From the NCBI RefSeq assembly GCF_012273515.2, contig NZ_CP050975.2:3100001-3164000 (forward strand): a DNA stretch of 64,000 nt, given 5' to 3'. The stretch comes from Streptomyces sp. RPA4-2 (GTDB lineage Bacteria; Actinomycetota; Actinomycetes; Streptomycetales; Streptomycetaceae). The notes under the pieces were generated by a model, which did not search any database, was not told where the DNA came from, and worked only from the letters and a program-made list of their open reading frames with translations. Position 1 is the stretch's first letter; each line of letters opens with the position of its first letter. The translations under genes and the position numbers were made by a program. Below, piece by piece: positions 57,460 to 64,000 of the stretch.

Positions 57460-58224
57460 TCAGCTCACCCCGCGCGACTCCTGCGCCGCCCTCGCCTCGA
57501 TACCCCGGAAGTGGTCGGCCATCGCGCGCTGCGCGGCCTCGACGTCGCGGGCACGCAGCGCCGTGACGATGTCCCGGTGGCGGCGGACGGTCACCTCGGG
57601 TGCCGGGTCGTCCGTCCAGCCGCGGACGCCGGCGACCCGGCTGAAAACCGTCCAGAAGGCGCCGAGCAGCTGCGGCACCAGCGCGTTGCCCAGCGGGGCG
57701 TACAGCAGTTCGTGGAATTCCCGGTCGAGTTCGGGGAAGGGACGGCCCGCGCGGCCCGCCTCCTCCATCTCGGCCACGACGGCTTCGAGCCGGTCGAGTT
57801 CCGTCTCGGTGAGCACCGCCGCGACCCGGTGGATCAGCCCCTCCTCCAGGACCTCGCGGACCTGGAGGATCTCCGCCAGCGCCCCGGTCTCGTTCGTGTC
57901 GTCCTGCCGGGCGAGCGTGCGGAAGGTGAGGCCGTCGACGAAGGGGGTCAGGGAGGCCTGGCCGACATAGGTGCCGTATCCGTGCCGGATATCGACTATG
58001 TCGAGCGCCTGCAGGGCCTTCAGTGCCTCGCGGACGGAGTTGCGGCTGACACCGAGGCCGTTCATCAGCTCCGTCTCGGTGGGCAGCGGGGCGCCCGCCT
58101 GGAGCCTGCGGTCGAGGATCAGCTGCATGACCTCGCGCTGGATCTGGCTGCTCACCCGGCGCTCGGGCCCGCGCCGGCTCCCGGTCTCCTCGGCCATGCG
58201 CCGCATCGTACGCTCACTGGACAT
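57460..58224 (-). CDS. GntR family regulator, FadR/FCD type
   Basis: A regulator of about 254 residues. The N-terminal winged helix is VSSQIQREVMQLILDRRLQAGAPLPTETELMNGLGVSRNSVREALKALQALDIV. The C-terminal FCD domain has EILQVREVLEEGLI and metal-binding-type histidines in REFHELLY, RRHRDIV and ADHFRGIEA. ATG 58224 is chosen; a GTG at 58236 is in frame. It is divergent from the ABC importer operon and most likely controls it in response to an organic acid or related ligand. The element GGAC-N7-GTCC overlaps its start, and a GACGTC site lies in front of the operon. Confidence 0.92.
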   Translation of the reverse strand: MSSERTMRRMAEETGSRRGPERRVSSQIQREVMQLILDRRLQAGAPLPTETELMNGLGVSRNSVREALKALQALDIVDIRHGYGTYVGQASLTPFVDGLTFRTLARQDDTNETGALAEILQVREVLEEGLIHRVAAVLTETELDRLEAVVAEMEEAGRAGRPFPELDREFHELLYAPLGNALVPQLLGAFWTVFSRVAGVRGWTDDPAPEVTVRRHRDIVTALRARDVEAAQRAMADHFRGIEARAAQESRGVS

Positions 58225-58322
58225 CCGACGTCCCACCTCCGGGCGGATTCAGCACCAACTACCCGTATGTCAAGGCTTCATTGGTCGCACCTCTGGAAGA
58301 TACGCCATTCGTGTGCGAGCCC

Positions 58323-58382
58323 TTGACCGCCCTCACAGCCGCTCCCTATGGTCACGCTGCCCCTATGACGTAGGACGTCGTA
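58323..58382 (+). promoter_or_regulatory. promoter and operator of the ABC importer operon
   Basis: TTGACC (58323) and TATGGT (58347) are 18 bases apart. About 12 bases past the expected start lies TAGGACGTCGTA (58371-58382), a GACGTC-centred near-palindrome suitable for a FadR-type GntR protein. A related site, GGACATCCGACGTCC, overlaps the regulator's own start (58219-58233). Confidence 0.6.
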
Positions 58383-58421
58383 TCTCTGTCTCTCGGACCA
58401 CCTCTCCCCACTGGAGGAACC

Positions 58422-60050
58422 GTGCGCGACGTGACCGACCTCCCGGCGCCGCACCGCCGGTCGTTCCTGAAGTACACGGGCGCGCTCGGCGCTGCCGCCG
58501 CCCTCTCCTCGTCGCTGGCCGCCTGTTCGTCCGGCCCGCAGTCCACCAACGACACCGGTGGCGGGAAGGGCGGCAAGGACGCCACGCTCACCGCGGTCAT
58601 CGGCTATGGGAACGACGGAAGCTGGGACCCGACCCAGACCGCGTCCGCCTTCTCCATGGCCGCCAACCACCACATCTACGAGGGTCTGCTCGACACCGAC
58701 CCGATCTCGCGGGAGCCCTACGCGGCCCTGGCCACCGAGGTCCCCTCCGACCTCACCGGCACCTCGTGGAAGTTCACACTGCGGGCCGGGGCCACCTTCC
58801 ACGACGGCAAACCCGTCACCGCCGACGACGTGGTCTTCGTCTTCGACCGGATTCTCGACCCGAACACCCAGACCCTCGCCAAGGGATTCTTCGAGAGCTG
58901 GCTGAAGGAGGTCCGCGGGGTCGACGCCTCGACGGTCGAGCTGATCCTCAAGTTCCCCTTCCCCGACGGCCTTTCACGGCTGACCCTGGCGAAGGTCATG
59001 CCACGGCACGTCTTCTCCCGGCCGGGCGCCTGGGACGACGCGATCAAGGGGAAGGCGGTCGGCTCCGGGCCCTACCGGCAGACCGCCCACCACCCCAAGT
59101 CGAACACCACCTTCGAGGCCTTCGCCGGCTACAACGGCCCGCGCCCGCCCGCCTTCAAGCGGATGAACTGGCTGACGATCGTGGACGCGGCCCCGCGCGT
59201 CGCGAAGATCTCGGGCGCCAGCGCCGGCGCGCAGATCGCCGACAACATCCCGTACGCCAACATCGAGCAGCTCAAGAAGGGCGGCATGAGCGTCCAGGGC
59301 GGCGCGGGGATGAACAACCTCTTCCTGATGTTCAACACCCGGCACAAGCCCTTCGACGACGTACGGGTGCGCCAGGCGCTGCACTACGCCATCGACACCG
59401 GCAAGATGGTCGAGGTCGCCCTCAGGGGGCACGGCAGGCCGTCGAGTTCGTTCCTCAACGAGGGCAACCCGGCCTACCGGTCCGCGAAGACCGTCTACGG
59501 GTACGACCCCGAGAAGGCGAAGAAGCTCCTGAAGGCCGCCGGGGTGTCGGGCCTCAAGGTCGACATCCTGGCGGTGAACGTCAGCTGGATCGTGGACTGT
59601 CTGCCGACGATCAAGGCGTCCTGGGACGCGATCGGCGTCGAGACCACGCTCTCGCCGCAGGAGACGACGGCCGTGTTCACCAAGATGGACCAGAAGCAGG
59701 ACTACCAGGTCGTCGCCGCCGCCTCGAACCCCAACCAGTTCGGTCTCGACGCGGACCTGATCATGCACTACAACTACGGCCCGCGGAACCTGTGGATGCA
59801 GTACGCCCGCTGGGCCGACGACCCGGTCGCCCGCCGGCTCTTCACGGACATGGACCGGGCGACGCGGGAACCGGACCCCGACCGGAAGAAGGCGATGATC
59901 CAGGACTACGTCGAGGTCGTCGCCGAACAGGCCGTGCTCTACCCGGTGGTGCACAACGAGCTGATGACGGCCTGGGATCCCGGGAGGCTCTCGGGGATCA
60001 GGGCCCAGCCCTACCCGGGCATCAACCTCCTCCAGGCCAAGTGGGCATGA
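58422..60050 (+). CDS. ABC transporter substrate-binding lipoprotein, family 5 (peptide/nickel type)
   Basis: A 542-residue binding protein. The N-terminus has a twin-arginine motif, HRRSFLKYTG, followed by a hydrophobic stretch and the lipobox LAACSSG, so it is probably exported folded by Tat and lipid-anchored. The family 5 domain has GSWDPTQTASAF, HIYEGLLDTDP, FTLRAGATFHDGKPVTADDVVF and VRQALHYAIDTGKMVE. GTG 58422 follows GGAGGAA. It is the first gene of an importer operon with two permease and two ATPase parts. The ligand may be a peptide, nickel complex or sugar oligomer. Confidence 0.92.
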   Translation: MRDVTDLPAPHRRSFLKYTGALGAAAALSSSLAACSSGPQSTNDTGGGKGGKDATLTAVIGYGNDGSWDPTQTASAFSMAANHHIYEGLLDTDPISREPYAALATEVPSDLTGTSWKFTLRAGATFHDGKPVTADDVVFVFDRILDPNTQTLAKGFFESWLKEVRGVDASTVELILKFPFPDGLSRLTLAKVMPRHVFSRPGAWDDAIKGKAVGSGPYRQTAHHPKSNTTFEAFAGYNGPRPPAFKRMNWLTIVDAAPRVAKISGASAGAQIADNIPYANIEQLKKGGMSVQGGAGMNNLFLMFNTRHKPFDDVRVRQALHYAIDTGKMVEVALRGHGRPSSSFLNEGNPAYRSAKTVYGYDPEKAKKLLKAAGVSGLKVDILAVNVSWIVDCLPTIKASWDAIGVETTLSPQETTAVFTKMDQKQDYQVVAAASNPNQFGLDADLIMHYNYGPRNLWMQYARWADDPVARRLFTDMDRATREPDPDRKKAMIQDYVEVVAEQAVLYPVVHNELMTAWDPGRLSGIRAQPYPGINLLQAKWA

Positions 60051-60069
60051 CGGGCCGGGGAGTTCACCG

Positions 60070-61032
60070 ATGACGGCCATCGTCCGCATCCTGACCCGCC
60101 GTATCGCCCTGCTCGTCCCGCTGCTGCTCGGCATCGTGCTGTTCGTCTTCCTGGTGATGCGCTTCTCGGACGTCGACCCGGCGTCCGCGTTCTTCCAGGG
60201 CGCCAACCCCACTCCGCGGCAGCTGCACGACTTCCGGGAACGCAACGGCCTGCTCGACCCCTTCCCCGTCCGCTACGTCCACTTCGTCGGCGCCCTGCTC
60301 CACGGCGACCTGGGCACCAGTGCCCTGACCCGGGCGCCGGTCGTCGACCAGGTCACCACCGCACTGCCGCTCACCCTCCAGCTGACCTTCCTGGGCCTGG
60401 GCATCGCGGTGGTACTGGCGCTGCTCGGCGGGGTCACCGCCGCGCTCCACCGCGACCGGCTGCCCGACCAGGTCATCCGGGTCGTGTCGCTGACCGGGGT
60501 CGCGGCGCCCGGCTTCTGGCTGGCGCTGCTGATGATCCAGTACCTGGCCGTGGACCTGGGCTGGTTCCCGACCGGCGGATACGTCAACCCCGGTGACTCG
60601 CTGAGCGGCTGGCTGAGAACGATGACGCTGCCGGCCTTCGCGCTCTCCCTGCCGGTCGCCGCGCAGCTCACCCGGATCGTCCGTACGGCCGTGGTCGAGG
60701 AACTGGACAAGGACTACGTACGGACGGCGGTCGGGAGCGGCCTGCCGCCGCTGGTCGTGGTCGGGCGGAACGTGCTCCGCAACGCCCTGATCAACCCCCT
60801 GACCGTGCTGGGGCTGCGGGTCGGCTATCTGCTGGGCGGCGCGGTCGTCATCGAGACGATCTTCTCGCTGCCCGGGATGGGCAAGCTGATGATCGACGCC
60901 GTGCAGAACGGCGACCCGGCGGTCGTCCAGGGGGTCGTCCTGACGACGGCCACCGGCTTCGTGGTCGTGAACCTCGTCATCGACATCCTGTATCTGCTGG
61001 TCAATCCACGCCTGAGGGACGCCGCTCGATGA
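60070..61032 (+). CDS. ABC transporter permease (DppB type)
   Basis: A 320-residue membrane protein with six helices of the DppB/OppB family. The first helix is RIALLVPLLLGIVLFVFLVM. A periplasmic segment contains NPTPRQLHDFRERNGLLDPF. The cytoplasmic EAA loop is EELDKDYVRTAVGSGLPPLVVVGRNVLRNAL. LLGGAVVIETIFSLPGMGKLMIDAV follows. ATG 60070 lies 19 bases after the binding-protein gene. The stop overlaps the next start by four bases. Confidence 0.94.
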   Translation: MTAIVRILTRRIALLVPLLLGIVLFVFLVMRFSDVDPASAFFQGANPTPRQLHDFRERNGLLDPFPVRYVHFVGALLHGDLGTSALTRAPVVDQVTTALPLTLQLTFLGLGIAVVLALLGGVTAALHRDRLPDQVIRVVSLTGVAAPGFWLALLMIQYLAVDLGWFPTGGYVNPGDSLSGWLRTMTLPAFALSLPVAAQLTRIVRTAVVEELDKDYVRTAVGSGLPPLVVVGRNVLRNALINPLTVLGLRVGYLLGGAVVIETIFSLPGMGKLMIDAVQNGDPAVVQGVVLTTATGFVVVNLVIDILYLLVNPRLRDAAR

Positions 61033-62990
61033 TCATCACGCGCAAGAGCCTCGCCGTGGCCCTCTCCCGGCCCGGGATCCGACTGCGCAGGCTTCCCGTC
61101 CTGTCCCGGATCGCCGTCTGCTTCCTGGCCGTCGTCGTCCTGCTGGCCCTGTTCGCCCCGCTCCTCGCCCCGCACGACCCGCTCGACCAGCAGCCGCGGG
61201 CCGACGGCAGCGGGCACCCGTCCGCCGGACACTGGATGGGGCAGGACAGCCTCGGCCGGGACATCCTCAGCCGGCTGATGTACGGCGCCCGCTGGTCCCT
61301 CGCGATCGGCCTCGGCGCCACCGCGCTGGCCCTGGTCGTGGGCGCGCTCCTCGGCGCGGTCGCGGCGACCTCCCGCAAGGCGGTCGACGAGACGCTGATG
61401 CGCTGCCTGGACGTGGTGATGGCGTTCCCCGGTATCGCGCTGGCCGCCGTCCTGGTCGCGGTCTTCGGCGGCGGCATCACGGTCCTGACCTGCGCGATCG
61501 CGTTCCTGTTCACCCCGCCGGTGGCCAGGGTCGTCCGGGCGAACGTGCTCGACCAGTACGGCGAGGACTATGTGACGGCCGAACGGGTCATCGGTGCCCG
61601 CACACCGCACATCGTGCTGCGGCACGTGGCCGTCAACTGCGCCGCCCCCGTCCTCGTGTTCTGCACGGTCCAGGTCGCGGAGGCGATCGTCTTCGAGGCG
61701 TCGCTGTCCTTCATCGGCGCGGGCGTCCGGCCGCCGGACCCCTCCTGGGGCAGTGTCATCGCGGACGGCAAGAACATGGTGCTCACCGGCGGCTGGTGGG
61801 CGACGGTCTTCCCCGGCCTGCTGATGCTGATCACCGTGCTGTCGCTGAACGTCCTCTCCGAGGGGGTCTCCGACGCGTGGGCGGCACCGCCCGCGCGGGA
61901 GGTGGAGACCGGCGGGGACCGGCTGGAGACGCCGGAACCGGGCGGCGGAACGGTCCTCGAACTGCCGGATCTCGCGCGGGCGGCGGCCCGGCTGCGTTCC
62001 CGGGCCCGCCCGCTGCCCACCGGCCCGCCGGTCCTCCGCGTCGAGGACCTCGCCATCGGCTTCGACGCCCGGCACCGGGGCGTCGACATCGTCGACGGGA
62101 TCGGTTTCGAGGTGCGCCCGGGTGAAGTCCTGGGCCTGGTGGGCGAGTCGGGCTGCGGGAAGTCACTGACGGCGCTCGCGGTGATGGGCCTGGAGCCGCC
62201 GGGGGCCCGGGTGCGCGGACGGGTCCTCTTCGACGGGACGCAGTTGGTGGGCGAGCCGATGCGGGTGCGGCGACGGCTGCTGGGCCACGAGATGGCGATG
62301 GTCTACCAGGACGCGCTGTCGTCGCTGAACCCGGCCATGACGATCCGGGCCCAGCTGAAGCAGGTGGTGCGCAGGGGCGGCAGGCGCTCCCCCGCCGAAC
62401 TGCTGTCGCTGGTCGGCCTCGATCCCGGCCGCACGCTGCGCAGTTACCCCCACGAGCTCTCCGGCGGCCAGCGCCAGCGCGTCCTGATCGCGATGGCCCT
62501 CTCCCGCGGCCCCCGGCTGATCGTCGCCGACGAACCGACGACGGCCCTCGACGTGACCGTCCAGGCGCAGATCATCACGCTGCTCCTGCGGTTGCGCGAG
62601 GAACTGGGCTTCGCGCTGGTCCTGGTCTCGCACGACCTGGCACTCGTCGCGGACGTCACGGACCGGGTGGTGGTGATGTACGGCGGCCGGATCGTGGAGA
62701 CGGGCGTGACGGCGGACCTGGTCCAGTCGCCCGCCCACCCCTACACGCGGGGCCTGCTGGGCAGTGTCCTGTCCCTGGAGTCGGCGGCCACCCGCATGAC
62801 ACAGATCAAGGGGGTCGTGCCCTCCCCCGCCGACTTCCCGGCGGGCTGCCGGTTCGCCGACCGCTGTCCGTCGGCGACGGAGGTGTGCCGGACGACGAGA
62901 CCCGCCCTGCTGGGCACCCCGGCGCACACGGCGGCCTGCCATCATCCGGCGGTGGTACTGACGACCACGGAGAGCGAGACCGTCTCATGA
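61029..62990 (+). CDS. fused ABC permease (DppC type) and ATPase (DppD type)
   Basis: A 653-residue fusion. Residues 1-290 are the DppC-type permease (ASLSFIGAGVRPPDPSWGSVIADGK, EAA-loop region RVIGARTPHIVLRHVA). After a Pro/Arg-rich linker (about 290-330), the ATPase follows with Walker A LVGESGCGKS, QDALSSLNPAMTI (Q-loop), signature HELSGGQRQR, Walker B LIVADEPTTALD, LVSHDLALVADV, and the C-terminal oligopeptide-type cluster region with GCRFADRCP and C-x(n)-C residues. The fusion is in a single frame, overlapping the genes on both sides by four bases. It would join the membrane subunit to one motor subunit. Confidence 0.93.
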   Translation: MIITRKSLAVALSRPGIRLRRLPVLSRIAVCFLAVVVLLALFAPLLAPHDPLDQQPRADGSGHPSAGHWMGQDSLGRDILSRLMYGARWSLAIGLGATALALVVGALLGAVAATSRKAVDETLMRCLDVVMAFPGIALAAVLVAVFGGGITVLTCAIAFLFTPPVARVVRANVLDQYGEDYVTAERVIGARTPHIVLRHVAVNCAAPVLVFCTVQVAEAIVFEASLSFIGAGVRPPDPSWGSVIADGKNMVLTGGWWATVFPGLLMLITVLSLNVLSEGVSDAWAAPPAREVETGGDRLETPEPGGGTVLELPDLARAAARLRSRARPLPTGPPVLRVEDLAIGFDARHRGVDIVDGIGFEVRPGEVLGLVGESGCGKSLTALAVMGLEPPGARVRGRVLFDGTQLVGEPMRVRRRLLGHEMAMVYQDALSSLNPAMTIRAQLKQVVRRGGRRSPAELLSLVGLDPGRTLRSYPHELSGGQRQRVLIAMALSRGPRLIVADEPTTALDVTVQAQIITLLLRLREELGFALVLVSHDLALVADVTDRVVVMYGGRIVETGVTADLVQSPAHPYTRGLLGSVLSLESAATRMTQIKGVVPSPADFPAGCRFADRCPSATEVCRTTRPALLGTPAHTAACHHPAVVLTTTESETVS

Positions 62991-64000
62991 CCGCACTCGT
63001 CCGGCTCGCGGACACCCACGTCGTCCACCGCGCCCGCAGCGGCAGCCTGTTCGCCCGCGACCGGGTGTACGCCCTGACCGGCGTCGATCTCACCGTCGCG
63101 CCCGGCGAGACGGTCGGGGTCGTCGGCGAGTCCGGCTGCGGGAAGTCGACACTCGCGAAGGTGCTGGTGGGCGTCCAGCGGCCGACGTCCGGCACGGTGA
63201 CGTTCGGCGGTCGCGACCTCTGGTCGATGAAGCCCGCCGAGCGGCGCGCGGCCGTCGGCGGCAACACGGGCATGATCTTCCAGGACCCGTCGACGGCGCT
63301 GAACCGCCGGCTGTCCGTACGACGGATCCTGCGCGACCCGCTGGACGTGCACCGGCGCGGAACGCCGGCCGGACGTGAGCTGCGGGTGCGGGAGTTGATG
63401 TCCCTGGTGGGTCTGCCCCGGGCCCTGGCGGAGGCCCTGCCGGGGCAGCTCTCCGGCGGCCAGCGCCAGCGGGTGGCCATCGCGCGCGCCCTCGCCCTGG
63501 ACCCGGACCTGGTGGTGGCCGACGAGCCGACGAGCGCGCTGGACGTGTCGGTCCGCGCCCAGATCCTCAACCTCCTGCTGGACCTCAAGGAGCGGCTCGG
63601 GCTCGCGCTGGTGTTCGTCTCGCACGACATCCAGACGGTACGCAGGATGAGCGACCGGGTGGTCACCATGTACCTCGGCCGGATCGTGGAGGAGTCCCCG
63701 GCTGCCGAGGTCACCGACCGGGCCCGGCACCCGTACACCCGGGCCCTCTTCTCGGCCACGCCGGGTCTGCTGGCACCGATCGACCCCATCCCCCTGGCGG
63801 GCCCGGTGCCCTCGGCCACCCGCCCGCCGACCGGCTGCCCCTTCCGCACCCGCTGCTGGAAGGCGGACGACACGTGCGCGTCCGCCATGCCGGGCTTCAC
63901 GGCCACGTCGGACCCCGGACACCGCTTCCGGTGCCACCATCCTGTGGAGGAGGGCGAGTCGACGCGCGACCTGGTGGCACAGGCCGTGGCGGTCTCTCCC
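62987..64000 (+). CDS. ABC transporter ATP-binding protein (DppF type), 3' end outside window
   Basis: The frame is open from ATG 62987, overlapping the previous stop by four bases, to the last base (338 codons). Motifs: Walker A VVGESGCGKST, FQDPSTALNRRLSV, signature QLSGGQRQR, Walker B LVVADEPTSALD, FVSHDIQTVRRM, and the C-terminal GCPFRTRCWKADDTC cluster-like segment. It is the second ATPase of the importer and pairs with the ATPase part of the fusion protein. Only the last residues are missing. Confidence 0.93.
   Translation, partial: MTALVRLADTHVVHRARSGSLFARDRVYALTGVDLTVAPGETVGVVGESGCGKSTLAKVLVGVQRPTSGTVTFGGRDLWSMKPAERRAAVGGNTGMIFQDPSTALNRRLSVRRILRDPLDVHRRGTPAGRELRVRELMSLVGLPRALAEALPGQLSGGQRQRVAIARALALDPDLVVADEPTSALDVSVRAQILNLLLDLKERLGLALVFVSHDIQTVRRMSDRVVTMYLGRIVEESPAAEVTDRARHPYTRALFSATPGLLAPIDPIPLAGPVPSATRPPTGCPFRTRCWKADDTCASAMPGFTATSDPGHRFRCHHPVEEGESTRDLVAQAVAVSP

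Overview
The window is high-GC actinobacterial chromosome and almost certainly comes from a Streptomyces. Third codon positions are nearly all G or C, GTG and TTG starts are common, and many genes overlap by one or four bases. The gene content fits a Streptomyces core segment: an hrdA-type sigma factor beside dnaG, dgt, a sirohydrochlorin chelatase-like protein, nirBD, ppdK, dusB, glyS, a zinc ABC transporter with zur, uppS and recO. No transposase, integrase, phage gene or CRISPR array is visible, and the left and right ends cut through genes.

Layout. 1-8.4 kb: the C-terminal end of a sensor kinase, an SDR enzyme, three tRNA genes (one CAU, two Asn), a small YtxH-like protein, an FGGY sugar kinase and a heterodimeric ABC exporter with one degenerate ATP site. 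8.5-16 kb, all on the minus strand: the sigma factor, DNA primase, an FAD oxidoreductase, a dGTPase-like protein and a CbiX-like chelatase whose last 70 codons lie in a small inverted-repeat element. 16-23.4 kb: a DUF218/SanA-like membrane protein, a membrane-anchored repeat protein, a gamma-glutamylcyclotransferase-like protein, a frameshifted M4 metalloprotease, a secreted protein with a class F sortase, and a TSUP transporter. 23.4-29.2 kb: nirBD behind a probable GlnR site, then a TetR regulator and two SDR enzymes. 29.4-38.3 kb: ppdK, a ROK regulator, and a divergent pair of glycoside hydrolase-like genes, the first of which carries a 22-residue tandem repeat in its middle. 38.4-48.6 kb: dusB, two drug-type MFS exporters, an MmyB-type regulator, an unusual binding-protein/VOC fusion, a small zinc-finger protein, a TetR/aldo-keto reductase pair and a GH18 chitinase behind DasR-like sites. 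48.7-57.4 kb: glyS, the zinc uptake operon with zur, uppS, recO, a regulator remnant and a hypothetical protein. 57.4-64 kb: a FadR-type GntR regulator divergent from a peptide or nickel type ABC operon that runs off the end; one of its genes fuses permease and ATPase.

Several regulatory circuits can be read from the DNA: GlnR upstream of nirB, DasR at the chitinase, Zur at the zinc binding protein, a motif shared by a TetR gene and the next SDR gene, a 13-bp inverted repeat in front of the aldo-keto reductase/TetR pair, and GACGTC-centred sites around the GntR regulator. No complete, clearly new multigene system is evident. The most unusual items are the 66-bp repeat array inside a glycoside hydrolase gene, the inverted-repeat element that supplies the end of the chelatase, the binding-protein/VOC fusion with a 74-bp tandem duplication at its 3' end, and the protease frameshift.
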